From NCBI GenBank assembly GCA_949358305.1, contig OX442315.1, forward strand, positions 5,109,875 to 5,173,874: a stretch of DNA of 64,000 nt. The letters run 5' to 3'. Source of the stretch: Strigamia acuminata (taxonomy: Eukaryota > Arthropoda > Chilopoda > Geophilomorpha > Linotaeniidae). This document shows positions 12,263 to 22,897 of this stretch, one piece after another; position 1 is the first letter of the stretch, and the number at the start of each line of letters is the position of its first letter. Made by a program: the position numbers and the translations under genes. The notes beneath the pieces were generated by a model. That model worked only from the letters and a program-made list of their open reading frames with translations, did not search any database and was not told the DNA's origin.

Positions 12263-12275
12263 CGTCCCTCCCCCA
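12263..12275 (-). other. Element A polypurine tract
   Basis: Minus strand GGGGGAGGGACG directly before the 3' LTR. Purine-rich; primes plus-strand DNA synthesis in LTR elements. Element B has an almost identical tract. Confidence 0.75.
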
Positions 12276-12298
12276 GCTTCGATCATCGATCGGGGCGA

Positions 12299-15112
12299 TT
12301 ACCCTATTTGGTCTCTCAGTGCAATAGCGGGCAACTTCCCTCTGCGGGGACGTAGGATTGGGAGATTAACGGCTGGCGGTGGCGGAGGAAGGCCATCGGG
12401 CAGCGACGTGGTCAGGTTCGCTGGATTCTCCGATTCGTTGATGAAGAATTGAGCGTGGCCGGGAGGTCCGTCCGTGCTGCTTCTTCTTTCATGTACCCAG
12501 ATTTGGGTCGAAGCGGGGAAGCGGCCGGGACATCGACGCATCCGGTGCGATTCCGGCGGTGTGAGGGGCTCTCGGTGAGCCCGCTGGAGCCGTTGGTGAA
12601 GGATCGGGTCGCTGGTCAACCTTATCTCCTTCGCCATCCACTGTAGGAATGATTCGCCTTGGCGATGAGTGGCTAGCAACGCTTGGCGCGTCGCTTCGGA
12701 CATTTGCAGGTTAGGGTACTCCACTTCCAATCGCAGATAAAGCTGCGTCGGCGCGGGAGCCGGTGGAGGCGGAGGTGGTGGAGACGGCGGTAGGGGAATC
12801 TCCAACGGGGGAGTTGTCTCCTCTATGGACAGGGCGTCCATGCTCGTAGAAGGCGGCGAGGGCGACGGCAGTGGTGGAGTTTGGGGTCCCTTGCGTGACC
12901 GCTTCGGGACTAGCTTCGGTCGCTTGCTCGATCTTCGCTCCTTCGGGAATACTGGTTTCGGAGACGGGGTATAACTCCGGGCGGCAGGTTTGGGAGGAAC
13001 CGTCTCGGCCACCACGATGGGGCGGACGGCCTCCTCCTTAGCGGACGCCTCTTCGGCGACCTTTCGTAGCAACGTCGGGTGGATCCCTGGGTTTTGGTAG
13101 CGGAATGCCATCGAACGCATCTTCGCGAACTGGAAATTCGGGTTTTCCATGGAGCGGGTCAACTCGAATCGAAGGTCGGCCGCGGTTGGCGTAAATTCGG
13201 CCCAAAGTTGGTAGAGGGCCCTGTTTAGAAAGACGCCCTCTCTGTCGATTATGGTCCAGGCGGCCATCGACTGTCGGCCGTCCAGGAAGAGGGCGGGAGA
13301 CAGGATCTCGGACATTACGCGGGTTACCTCGGCGTTTAAACTGCTTCGGCTGAGTGGCAGGGCGCGGTTTGGATCCGCCGAAAAAGTGGCGGATAGTTGG
13401 CGCATTTGGGCTATCGCCCAATTGATGTGCTCCGTCTGAGCGGCGTCAGCTTGTGCCAAGGCCCGTTCGGCGGTAGCGGGGTGCTCACATTCAGCCTGGT
13501 GGGCTTGTAGTTCTCCCAAGGTGGGATTCGCTGCCTCTCGTCGATTTCGGGCATCCCGCTCTTTTTCTTCGTACCACATGGCGTCACGAGCCGGCCTCGG
13601 TGCCTGAGTCGGCGGAGGGACCGGCGGGGGAGCCAGTCCTGGTGGTCGGTGCGGGACGTATTCTAGGAACGCCTCGCCTGGTCGCATGCTTCCAGGGGGC
13701 GTCCATCTAGTTATGGCTGGTGGTGGGGCCTCGAGGAGAGGCGGCCAGCTTGGTTGGACCGGATGGAAGGTTGGTGCGGATGGCGCGAGCGTGGTTTGGC
13801 CCGCAGAGGGCGGTGGCCGGTTCGCGGAGAATCCGCGAAAGGCGTTGGTGAGTACTTCGGCCAGTTCTCTTCGTGACATGGGCTTATCCGTTTTTGGCCC
13901 TTCGTCCAAATCCATTTTTTCTTCAATGGTTTCGCACCATCCTTCGGGTCCCTTCTTCCGATCGGAGGACGACACGGCCGCGGGTCCGGCTCTTGGCGAG
14001 TCCGAACTACCGGCGGCGGTCGGCCTCTTCTCGGCGGCGGCGAGTTTCGCAAGCAGGGTTTGCATCCTTTGCCTGCGGCGAGCTCTGCTCTTCCGGTTGC
14101 GCCTGGTGTTGGCGGTTTCGACGTGCGAATGGGTTACCGAGTCTCTTCGGATTTTGTACGGGGGTTCTGTTTGGTCGAACATGGTCGACTCTTCGTCCGA
14201 CGGCCGGACGGTGCGCACTAGGAAGAGAGAGGGCGCGGCTGCGGTAGCCGCTTGTCTCTCCTGTTCGTCGACCCGGTTGTTCCACGAGTTGGAAGGTCCG
14301 GCCTCTGGATTTATCCGTAATTCGCGGGATGAGGCGGGTACAATCACGGCTGAGCGCAGGCCTCCCGACTGGGTGACCGTTTGAATTCTTAAGTCGGAAC
14401 TGTTCGAATGGCCGGGTTGCGTCCCGCTCGTCGACGGGCCGCTCTCCTCGGTGGAAAGGGCCTGCCCACTCGGAGCGGGGTCGCCGTTTGAGCTTGAGGC
14501 CTGTCTCTTCAGCCTCCTGACTCGTGTGCCGCTCTGAAGGATGCCGACTTGATGCAGCTGCCACATTTCGGCTTGAGTGGCGATAAAGCCGACGGGCGGC
14601 ACCCACGGTGTTGCTTGGCGGTCTTCGCGGGCCTCTCGTAACCATTCTTTGATTTCTCCCGTCGAGAAACCATTTCGCTCCAGAACTCGTATTACGGCAC
14701 TGGTTGCCGTTCGCTCTAGGTGAGCGATTTCCTCGCGGACGATTCGTCTCCGCTCCTCTGGCGTCGCGGCGTGGCGCCACCGAAGGCCGGTGCGCTCGTC
14801 CGCCTCTGTACCGCCGTACCGAGCTCGAAGTAGCTCTGAAAAAATAGGGCTCGACGGATCGAAATCGGGATCGATCCGTGGCCCCACCCTTTCTCGTATT
14901 TGCCTGGGCAAACATTCGACCAGCGTCCTGGGTCGGTCAAAGAATTCTTCGATCGCTCGGGAGTAGCGTAATCTCAGGGCCCAGACATCGGTGTCTTCCT
15001 CTGGATAGGCTAGCCGGATAAATTCTGGCATCGCTAGCCGGAAGATGTTGCCCTTGGTGGGCACTGTAGACGGCAGGGCGTCCCATGATTGTAGCGGGTC
15101 GATCTGAAGCAT
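12299..15112 (-). CDS. Element A ORF3, unrecognised 937-codon protein
   Basis: A fully open frame in the position where env or an accessory gene sits (after pol, before the polypurine tract). The product has a folded-looking N-terminal ~170 residues (acidic/aromatic, with Arg-rich helices), a disordered Ser/Arg/Pro middle with a basic cluster (RRNRKSRARRRQRM), a second helical segment around residues 540-700, Pro-rich linkers (poly-Pro near 785), and a third short domain near 790-900. I see no signal peptide, transmembrane helix, furin site or Cys pattern, so it is not a typical Env. No zinc knuckle or capsid motif. It may start at its own ATG (15112) or after splicing from the leader at 15637. 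Not related to anything I recognise. Confidence 0.8.
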   Translation of the reverse strand: MLQIDPLQSWDALPSTVPTKGNIFRLAMPEFIRLAYPEEDTDVWALRLRYSRAIEEFFDRPRTLVECLPRQIRERVGPRIDPDFDPSSPIFSELLRARYGGTEADERTGLRWRHAATPEERRRIVREEIAHLERTATSAVIRVLERNGFSTGEIKEWLREAREDRQATPWVPPVGFIATQAEMWQLHQVGILQSGTRVRRLKRQASSSNGDPAPSGQALSTEESGPSTSGTQPGHSNSSDLRIQTVTQSGGLRSAVIVPASSRELRINPEAGPSNSWNNRVDEQERQAATAAAPSLFLVRTVRPSDEESTMFDQTEPPYKIRRDSVTHSHVETANTRRNRKSRARRRQRMQTLLAKLAAAEKRPTAAGSSDSPRAGPAAVSSSDRKKGPEGWCETIEEKMDLDEGPKTDKPMSRRELAEVLTNAFRGFSANRPPPSAGQTTLAPSAPTFHPVQPSWPPLLEAPPPAITRWTPPGSMRPGEAFLEYVPHRPPGLAPPPVPPPTQAPRPARDAMWYEEKERDARNRREAANPTLGELQAHQAECEHPATAERALAQADAAQTEHINWAIAQMRQLSATFSADPNRALPLSRSSLNAEVTRVMSEILSPALFLDGRQSMAAWTIIDREGVFLNRALYQLWAEFTPTAADLRFELTRSMENPNFQFAKMRSMAFRYQNPGIHPTLLRKVAEEASAKEEAVRPIVVAETVPPKPAARSYTPSPKPVFPKERRSSKRPKLVPKRSRKGPQTPPLPSPSPPSTSMDALSIEETTPPLEIPLPPSPPPPPPPAPAPTQLYLRLEVEYPNLQMSEATRQALLATHRQGESFLQWMAKEIRLTSDPILHQRLQRAHREPLTPPESHRMRRCPGRFPASTQIWVHERRSSTDGPPGHAQFFINESENPANLTTSLPDGLPPPPPAVNLPILRPRRGKLPAIALRDQIG

Positions 15113-15636
15113 TAAGTATATTTTAATTTCGATACCCTTTTTATAAATAATTGGAATAAAAATTGCGAGATCGGCGGTTGCACCAAAATTTCTTTCGGTT
15201 GTGGCCGCTCCTCTCCGTCCTGATTATTCGCAGGTCCGCGGTGGTTGGCCGCTGGTGTAGCTCAATCTTTCTCTTGCTACCTTTTTTAGATTCAGGAGGT
15301 CCGCTCAAACAACGTCGCGTAATACAAAAGAATCGGTTGTTTTTATTTAAGCTTTTCTATTCGTATTTTTTAATTTATTACGAAGTTTCAACGTTACTTT
15401 TAGTTTTTAATTTTTTAGCGACGCCATCTTGGCAAACAATTCCTTTGTCTGGGTTTGGAGATCGGAGATCTTCGAGCACGAAAAAGGTTTCCGCGCCCGA
15501 GCTCCGATTCTACCGAAAATCAACAAAATAAATACAAAAAGAATTCATCAGTCAAGTTATCACGCGCCACAATCCGACATGGTGTCGGATGTCGGCGGAT
15601 TACATTTTTCGATCTTACGGGAAGATCTTATGTTAC
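15113..15636 (-). other. Proposed intron / 5' region of ORF3
   Basis: No long frame of its own. It is bounded by the donor at 15636 and an acceptor at 15104 (CTTCAG). The tract before the acceptor is AT-rich rather than strongly pyrimidine-rich, which weakens the splice model. Confidence 0.35.
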
Positions 15637-15669
15637 CTGCGGTTGTTGCTCCGGCTCATCCCAATCTTC
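15637..15669 (-). CDS. Leader exon upstream of ORF3, second part, with donor
   Basis: The last 11 codons of the leader (WDEPEQQPQ end) before the donor CAG|GTAACATAAG at 15637/15636. Without splicing the frame stops two codons later. The matching acceptor CTTCAG|ATC at 15104/15103 enters ORF3 in the same phase; the intron would be 533 bp. Confidence 0.45.
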
Positions 15670-16203
15670 TGAAGGGCAGCAGAGGAGAGCAGCGCAAAAT
15701 TCGGTGCAAACCGAAGCGTGGAAACGTGCGCGGGCGCCGTGTCGCTGACACGGACGTAGCGACGATGCTACAAAAATTACCGGGACCAAAGCGCGCGGCC
15801 AAATGCCGCTTATATGCGCTGAATGTGATGACAATAGCACTTAGGGTGCTGTAAAATATAAACAAACACTCTAAAATGATAAAACTTTACTAAAAAATAA
15901 GGAAAATCTTACATATCGTGTCCAAAATTAGGAGAAAGCACACAAACGTGTGTGCGGCCATCTTGGATGGTGAAAAGTACAAGTATGACACCTGGTGTCG
16001 GAATTAGGCGTTACATAAACAAAAAACTAGAGAATGCATGGTACTCCATGCTTAAGTACACAAAACGAGGTAAATATATAAATAATCATAAATAAAGTCG
16101 AGAATTGAATTATCACAACAAATACACTTGGATAATTAATAAACAAAAGATCAAATGTGATCCTATATCACATCGACACACTTTGGGCTATTTTTGACCA
16201 ACA
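15670..16203 (-). repeat. copia 3' LTR
   Basis: 534 bp, TG...CA on the minus strand, same as 22364-22897. Preceded on the minus strand by the polypurine tract. Confidence 0.95.
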
Positions 16204-16216
16204 ATTCCCCCTTTCG
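16204..16216 (-). other. copia polypurine tract
   Basis: Minus strand GAAAGGGGGAAT directly before the 3' LTR, the usual copia arrangement. Confidence 0.8.
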
Positions 16217-16424
16217 ATGGAAATAGGATCGGGGAAAATAACAATCGGATACTGGAATTACAGTGTACATGAGATCAAAAAAAGGAAAATAATAAAGTCG
16301 AATCATCGAGCCGGGTACTGTTATTGAAGAACGCTACGAAAGCCCGAAAATTCCCACTGGAACTCGATGATCCTCAATGTCGGGTAATAACTTAAGAGTG
16401 TCACAAGAAAGTCACGGTGAAAGT

Positions 16425-19400
16425 TCAAAGTCGGAAGATCTTAGAGATTAACGATCGCAAACGCTCAGAACTGAGCCATTTGGTAAAAATGTCCGCAATG
16501 TTCTGTTCACCGGAAACTTTGTGTAAACTGAAACATCCCGCCGTATACCACTCTCGTAGCCAATGATATTTGACGCGGATATGCTTAGTCTTGGAATTCT
16601 CCACGTCATTCGAAGTAAACTGGATGGCTGCGAGGGCGTCGGAATAGATGATAGGACGAGATATTCTGTTTAAGATCGGGAACTCGGTGAAAATGTTGTC
16701 GAGCCAGAATGTTTCTTTAACGCATTCAACCAGGGCGATGAATTCAGCTTCCATGGTTGAACATGCGACCGTTGATTGTTTTCGGCACGACCAGCCAATT
16801 GGCACATTTCCGATGAAGGTTACGAATCCGCCGAAACTTAAGGACGTTGCCAAGTCGCTTGCCCATGAAGCATCCGTACAAGCCCACAATTGGCTAGAAT
16901 TACAGCCGGAAAGCTCGATACGATAGTCGATGGTGTTGGCCACGTATTGTAGGACTTGGAGCAGGGCTCGGATGTGGGTTTCGTCGTAACACGTATTGAA
17001 CTGACTCAGCGAAATGACCGAAAATAAGATGTCGGGGCGAGTTCTCGAAGCAAGAAACAGGAGCGAACCGATGAGAGATCGGTAAGGAAAGTCCGGTAGA
17101 TTTTCGGTAGACCCCTTCACGAGTGTCGTCCCGGGTGTGACGGGAACCTTCACGAGGCGATTGATAGAGACCTCGAACTTCTTAACGAGCTTGGTAATGT
17201 AGGCGCGTTGCGTGATGAAGGTTCGCCCAGCGTCTCGGATGAACTCGACGCCCAATAGCCTCGTGATGGGACCAAGATTAACTATGTCGAACTTGGATGA
17301 GATAAGCCGGATGATTCGGGTTAACACGGTGTCGGAAGCGTAGAACAGTACGATGTCGTCCACGTAAACCAGCATGACGGCGCAATTGCCGTAGATGTAC
17401 ACACAATTGCACGCAGGCATCTTCCGAAAACCGAGGGCTCGAAGCGTTCCATCCAACTTTTCGTACCATTCCCTCCCTGATTGGTGAAGACCGTAGAGGG
17501 ATTTAACAAGCAGCCAGACATTTCCGGGATTCGAACAAGTTGCACCTGCGGGGATGCGCATGTATACCTTGTGCTTCAGGTCCCCATACAGGTATGCACT
17601 TTTGACGTCGAGGTGTGCATCCTTCCATCCTCTGAGGACGACTAGAAGACAGAAGAACAGTCGGATCAAAACGAAGTTCACGACCGGACTAAAAACCTCG
17701 TCGTAATCAACCCCGATGGTTTGGCGAAAGCCTTGTGCGACGAGTCGAGCACGATAACGAGTTATTTCGCCGCTGAGATCCGTCTTCAGTTTGAAGATCC
17801 ATTTACAGCCTAAAACTGTAGTATTGGGTGGTCTCGGAACTTCCTGATAAATCTGCCTCTCCTTAAAAATCCCCAATTCTTCATTGATGGCTTCACGCCA
17901 TTTCGGAGCGTCCTGAAATTTGGGAATTTCCGCATAAGAAGTCGGTTCGGTTCGGCAGAGGTGAGCAACATGTCGCACTGCTGGGATCGTAGGTATGGTA
18001 TGTTCTATGCTTCCGAAGAAGAAAAGTTCCGAATCGTATGGAAGGTCGTTCATGGTACAAAACTCTTCGACCTCTTTTCTGGATCTAAGCCGTAGATTCG
18101 GTTCCGGAAAGTAGTAAACATCGGTATCGATACAACCGGGCCGCTGATCCTTTCGTAAATGTTCTTCGCGGACCCATCGACGGAAAATGGTGTCACCACC
18201 GATATAACGCCAGTAGAAAGATGTTCTGCCGACCGAGGGTGCTTCGACAAACGTTGCACCTTGGGGTAATGGAGACATTGCACCTTGGTCGAAGATAGGC
18301 ATCGTGTGGTGTAGAATATTCTGGCCGGCTCTCCTACGTGTGGTTACGAAACGCAACGGTGAACCAGGTGGTGAAAGACCAGGAGAACTTGCTTGTGATT
18401 CTGCTGAGACATGCTGAGATTGAGATTGCTCAAGCATATCCGGTTGGATTGCCTCTTCGCCGATCTGTTCAACATCTTCATCAGTGTCTTGGCCTTCTTC
18501 TTGATAAAGGATAGGGTACGATATTGACCGTCCCATACTCGCTGAATCTGGTAATGCCAGCGCACACGCCTCTATTAATTGACGTTCAGGCGTTCTCAAC
18601 GGGGAAAGGTGAACACAGGGAATCGATATCGATTTCGAAACAGATCCATTCCCATTATCATCATCGTTATCATCGTCACTCGATGAATCGTCGTCAGATT
18701 CGACTTTTGGCCAATCCAAATAGATGGTGTCGTCAAACGACACTCTCTGTTGTTGTTGTTGACCAACTTCGGGTTCTGTGAATGTCTCTTGGCGATGACC
18801 ATTCCGCGTTTTAAGCGACTTCCGATATGACTGATGTTCATCAATGCGTACATGGATTGATTCCGTTACGCTATTGTCTATAGGGTTCCACACTCGATAA
18901 CCACGTGTGCCAGTGGCGTATCCCACAAGGAAACCTTCCCAAGCACGGGGATCGAGCTTTTTGCGTCCCGGTGCGGTAAAGTGCACCCAGCACTTGGATC
19001 CAATTTTCCTCAGGTGGCGCAAAGAAAGAGCACGCTGACGCCAAAGTATGTATGGCACTTGGTTATTCAAACGGGAATGTGGACTTCTATTTTTAATGTA
19101 GGCGAAATTGACCGCGAGTTCAGCCCATAAACCTTCCGGAAGTTGTGTCTCTTGTATAACAGCTCTAATGTGGTCAACCATTGTCCGGTTAATTCTCTCG
19201 GCCGTTCCATTCATCTGGGGGCTTGACGGATTTGTACGCTGTCCCTGGATCCCCTTTTCCTTCAAGTATTGTTGAAATTCATTGGACATGAATTCGCCGC
19301 CCCTATCGGATCGAATAGCTTTGATGCGCGTATTCGCAACGCGCTCGACCCTGGCGACGATCTCCTTGAAGCACGAGAAAACTTGGGATTTTTGTGCCAA

Positions 19401-21593
19401 AGGGGTGATCCAAGTGTACCTCGTCGCGTCATCGATGACGGTAAAAACGAAGCGAGCGCCCCCAAACGAGGCTACCGGATACGGCCCCCACACGTCCATA
19501 TGCAAAAGATCAAGGGGCTGAGATGTTGAAGGATGTAGATCCGGCTTGTGAGAAGCTCTGACGGATTTCGCAAGGCGGCAGTCGTTACACGCCAATTCTT
19601 GCGACACTTCCGCTGGTTCGAGTCCATATACATTGTCATTATTGGCTAATAACTTCAATGCATTGGTGTGCAAATGCCCAAGGCGACTATGCCACAAACC
19701 GGTTGCATCTTTCACAGAGGCAGGGTTGGCAAGAGCTTTCTTTGGGAACTGGACAGGATTTGGAATAACCTTCTTTTGTGATTGAGAAGGATTACCAGCG
19801 GATTGGATGGGAGAAGGAGATGTGACGGGTGGAGGACTGCTGGGGATATGCTGGAGAGCATTGGCATAGGAATGAATTGGAGGGTTGGTGTGGATGGGCA
19901 AGGATTGTGGCACGGGTAGAGGATTAGTGGCAACCGAAATTGACGTTGGCACCTCAGTCGCAGGCAATGGCGGCATTTGAATCCTAAAATCCGTGATGTT
20001 TCGTTGCATAGCCTTCTGCTTCTTCGCCTTTGGAATATTCACGAAGTCAACTTCCGTCGTAACAAATGTCTGTACTGGCGGTTGTTGGATTATCTGTGAA
20101 GACGTAGTGGCAACTGTTGGATTTGTACACAACCCATCCAGGTAATACAATCCCCCTTTTTCCTTTGCTCTCAGAATTGTTTCAGCAATGTTCGATTTAT
20201 AAATGTTGATCTCCCCGTTGTAGGTGTGGATATGGTGACTAGTCTTGTCGATCCTCGAGACGGAAATTAGATTTGCCTCGAAATTGGGTGCATAAAGCAC
20301 ATTCGTTAATGTCACATTGCAGTGAGAATTGTCCACACGAGTCTGCAATAGGACATTTCCTCGGCCAGTCACTTGTGATTTCCCTTGTCCCAACTCGATG
20401 TCAAAAGGGACGATGTCTGAGAAATCAGAAAACCACGAACGTACGTGGGAAACATGGTCGGTGGCACCGCAGTCGACTATCCATTCATGTGACTGCATCA
20501 GATGGGCAACGGGACGTTCAATCATCGGCGGAGCGTTCACGAAAAACACTGCGTTGCGAACCGGATGAGAACTTCCTCTCGGGCGATTGTCCTCGGGTTT
20601 GGGAGCCGAGTTCTTGCCACGCTTCTTGCTCTTGCTGCGAGAGCGTTGGAAAGAAGCTGCCGGTGGTTGATTCCGGTTGTCGCGTTTAGGATATGGGCAC
20701 TTATTCGCATAGTGACCCATTTCGTCACAGTTAAAGCATTTGACCTGCGATAATGGACGACGCGGACGAGAGCCTTGGCGAGATTGTTGCGGATTTTGAT
20801 TAGCCGCGTGAACTGACGCCGACACGTTATGTAGTCCTACGGATTTGAGGCGAAGGTATTCGGATATGAGCTGTTCGGATACTTTGTCCGGTGTAAGATT
20901 TGCCACGGGCCAATTGTATATCGCAAACGTGGCTTGCGCATATTCCGGAGGTAGACGGTGTAAGTATTGGTAAGCATGATGCTTATCCGACACTTCTTCT
21001 TCCACGTCTCGTAGCTGGCGTACGTGCAAATTAACGCGACTCACGAAATCGACCATATCCTCGTTTGGCTCGAGGTGTAATCCCAGAAATTGCCATCTCA
21101 TGGCTGCTTGACGAGCCAGAGAACTGGGAGCGAAGATTTTCGACAAAATGTCCCAAGCTTCTTTCGGGGTGTTGGCGTTGTCCAGTGTGGAGCGTTTTGC
21201 TTCGCTCACGTGACAATAAATGTGTCCCAACGCCTTGTCTTTCTTCAGTTTATATTTCTCAGTCTCTTTCGGGGTTAATGTCAATAGATATTCGGCCTCC
21301 TTCTCTTCGGTGACATGTCTCCAAAGGCCTTCTGACTTTAAGAGCATGCACATGGAACGACGCCATTGTTCGTAATTGTTTATTCCTAGCATCGGACATT
21401 TCCCAGCCGTTGGTTCCGCGTAGCCGGATTTCTGCATCCTGGCGTGAAAATCCTTCGACCTTGCACACCGCGAAAACACAAAGGCGTAGAGAGTGGTACG
21501 GGCGTAGTAGAAGACACTCGTAGCACTACACAATCCGACGTCACGATCACAAACACTAACCGAAGCACAAGCACTTTCAAGGCGGAAAACCAC
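16425..21593 (-). CDS. copia Gag-Pol polyprotein (1722 codons)
   Basis: A single frame in copia order. Gag with UBN2-like segment and zinc knuckle CFNCDEMGHYANKC; protease with WIVDCGATDHVS (the DCGA form of the retropepsin triplet); integrase with HHCC (HSRLGHLHTN...CNDCRLAKS) and D,D-35-E in MDVWGPYP, IRSDRGGEF and NGTAERINRT; a long variable linker (about 930-1180); reverse transcriptase with DVKSAYLYGDL and LVYVDDIVLF; RNase H with ACTDASWASD and EAEFIALVE. Length and order fit a full autonomous element. Starts upstream of the ATG motif near 21440 are possible; the first ~50 residues precede the conserved Gag part. 21594-22341 is its untranslated leader. Confidence 0.95.
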   Translation of the reverse strand: MVFRLESACASVSVCDRDVGLCSATSVFYYARTTLYAFVFSRCARSKDFHARMQKSGYAEPTAGKCPMLGINNYEQWRRSMCMLLKSEGLWRHVTEEKEAEYLLTLTPKETEKYKLKKDKALGHIYCHVSEAKRSTLDNANTPKEAWDILSKIFAPSSLARQAAMRWQFLGLHLEPNEDMVDFVSRVNLHVRQLRDVEEEVSDKHHAYQYLHRLPPEYAQATFAIYNWPVANLTPDKVSEQLISEYLRLKSVGLHNVSASVHAANQNPQQSRQGSRPRRPLSQVKCFNCDEMGHYANKCPYPKRDNRNQPPAASFQRSRSKSKKRGKNSAPKPEDNRPRGSSHPVRNAVFFVNAPPMIERPVAHLMQSHEWIVDCGATDHVSHVRSWFSDFSDIVPFDIELGQGKSQVTGRGNVLLQTRVDNSHCNVTLTNVLYAPNFEANLISVSRIDKTSHHIHTYNGEINIYKSNIAETILRAKEKGGLYYLDGLCTNPTVATTSSQIIQQPPVQTFVTTEVDFVNIPKAKKQKAMQRNITDFRIQMPPLPATEVPTSISVATNPLPVPQSLPIHTNPPIHSYANALQHIPSSPPPVTSPSPIQSAGNPSQSQKKVIPNPVQFPKKALANPASVKDATGLWHSRLGHLHTNALKLLANNDNVYGLEPAEVSQELACNDCRLAKSVRASHKPDLHPSTSQPLDLLHMDVWGPYPVASFGGARFVFTVIDDATRYTWITPLAQKSQVFSCFKEIVARVERVANTRIKAIRSDRGGEFMSNEFQQYLKEKGIQGQRTNPSSPQMNGTAERINRTMVDHIRAVIQETQLPEGLWAELAVNFAYIKNRSPHSRLNNQVPYILWRQRALSLRHLRKIGSKCWVHFTAPGRKKLDPRAWEGFLVGYATGTRGYRVWNPIDNSVTESIHVRIDEHQSYRKSLKTRNGHRQETFTEPEVGQQQQQRVSFDDTIYLDWPKVESDDDSSSDDDNDDDNGNGSVSKSISIPCVHLSPLRTPERQLIEACALALPDSASMGRSISYPILYQEEGQDTDEDVEQIGEEAIQPDMLEQSQSQHVSAESQASSPGLSPPGSPLRFVTTRRRAGQNILHHTMPIFDQGAMSPLPQGATFVEAPSVGRTSFYWRYIGGDTIFRRWVREEHLRKDQRPGCIDTDVYYFPEPNLRLRSRKEVEEFCTMNDLPYDSELFFFGSIEHTIPTIPAVRHVAHLCRTEPTSYAEIPKFQDAPKWREAINEELGIFKERQIYQEVPRPPNTTVLGCKWIFKLKTDLSGEITRYRARLVAQGFRQTIGVDYDEVFSPVVNFVLIRLFFCLLVVLRGWKDAHLDVKSAYLYGDLKHKVYMRIPAGATCSNPGNVWLLVKSLYGLHQSGREWYEKLDGTLRALGFRKMPACNCVYIYGNCAVMLVYVDDIVLFYASDTVLTRIIRLISSKFDIVNLGPITRLLGVEFIRDAGRTFITQRAYITKLVKKFEVSINRLVKVPVTPGTTLVKGSTENLPDFPYRSLIGSLLFLASRTRPDILFSVISLSQFNTCYDETHIRALLQVLQYVANTIDYRIELSGCNSSQLWACTDASWASDLATSLSFGGFVTFIGNVPIGWSCRKQSTVACSTMEAEFIALVECVKETFWLDNIFTEFPILNRISRPIIYSDALAAIQFTSNDVENSKTKHIRVKYHWLREWYTAGCFSLHKVSGEQNIADIFTKWLSSERLRSLISKIFRL

Positions 21594-22341
21594 AAATTGG
21601 AAGCCGATGCTACAATCAGCTGATAACCTAGAGTGAGTGTCCCCCTAGTGTCCTTTGAGATCGCCTGGGATCGCGGGAATACTAGGTGGCGCAGGGCTCA
21701 GCCTCACTCTAGAATACAAATGCAGCTTGGACAGACTTGTCCGAAGGGCTGCACCGATTCTAATAGGGAACCAACCAAAAGCCTTAAATAATATCTTAAA
21801 ATAACAAAGTTTCACGACAGGGAAGGAGAAAAGTTGATGAATCTCTCGCGTAACGTCACGCGAGCTCGTGATAAAGGCACGAGCGGGTTTTCTCGAAAAA
21901 CCCGTTAAAAGCGCTAATTTGGATTCGAAAATCCAAATTCTTCTCATTAAATGAGGCTCTTCACGAAAATACGCCAAAAATTCGTCGTAATAAATCAAAT
22001 CGTCGATACTGTGCATACGCCGGGGTATGACACAGCGAGAATCGCCTCGTTTCTCGATGAAAACACGCTATTTTAGCGTTGTCGTGTCGCAAATCGATGA
22101 AAACTGAAAATAAATAAAAATTCGACTCAAAATTCGCGAGACCGCGGAATTATGGTCGAAATTAAATGCAGGATCGCGTGGAAAACAGCACAGACTGCTC
22201 TGGAACGTCGGTAACGTAGCGGCGACGTTCTTCTCACGGAAATCGGGCCGGAAATCGACGTAAACCTAAAACGAAAAATTCGCCGCGAAATTCGCGAAAA
22301 TTCGCTGAATTTTCGGCGAAAATTAGTGGCAAAAGAATAGC

Positions 22342-22361
22342 GAAACCATCCTCTGCTACCA
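22342..22361 (-). other. copia primer binding site (initiator tRNA-Met)
   Basis: Minus strand TGGTAGCAGAGGATGGTTTC, complementary over 20 nt to the 3' end of animal initiator tRNA-Met including CCA. This supports a metazoan host. Confidence 0.9.
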
Positions 22362-22363
22362 AT

Positions 22364-22897
22364 TGAAGGGCAGCAGAGGAGAGCAGCGCAAAATTCGGTG
22401 CAAACCGAAGCGTGGAAACGTGCGCGGGCGCCGTGTCGCTGACACGGACGTAGCGACGATGCTACAAAAATTACCGGGACCAAAGCGCGCGGCCAAATGC
22501 CGCTTATATGCGCTGAATGTGATGACAATAGCACTTAGGGTGCTGTAAAATATAAACAAACACTCTAAAATGATAAAACTTTACTAAAAAATAAGGAAAA
22601 TCTTACATATCGTGTCCAAAATTAGGAGAAAGCACACAAACGTGTGTGCGGCCATCTTGGATGGTGAAAAGTACAAGTATGACACCTGGTGTCGGAATTA
22701 GGCGTTACATAAACAAAAAACTAGAGAATGCATGGTACTCCATGCTTAAGTACACAAAACGAGGTAAATATATAAATAATCATAAATAAAGTCGAGAATT
22801 GAATTATCACAACAAATACACTTGGATAATTAATAAACAAAAGATCAAATGTGATCCTATATCACATCGACACACTTTGGGCTATTTTTGACCAACA
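22364..22897 (-). repeat. copia 5' LTR
   Basis: 534 bp, matches the 3' LTR. The adjacent primer site and leader lie to its left. Confidence 0.95.

Larger units (their letters stand above)
15670..22897 (-). mobile_element. Ty1/copia element nested in element A
   Basis: Two 534-bp LTRs (15670-16203 and 22364-22897) starting TGTTGGTC and ending CTTCA on the minus strand, with a 5-bp duplication TCTTC (15665-15669 and 22898-22902). One 1722-codon gag-pol frame, a 20-nt initiator tRNA-Met primer site and a polypurine tract. The LTRs match throughout as far as I compared, so this is a very recent and probably complete insertion. It breaks the leader exon of element A's ORF3. Confidence 0.96.

Noticed and set aside
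12299-15112. ORF3 as a classical Env glycoprotein
   Set aside because: No signal peptide, transmembrane segment, cleavage site or Cys pattern visible.
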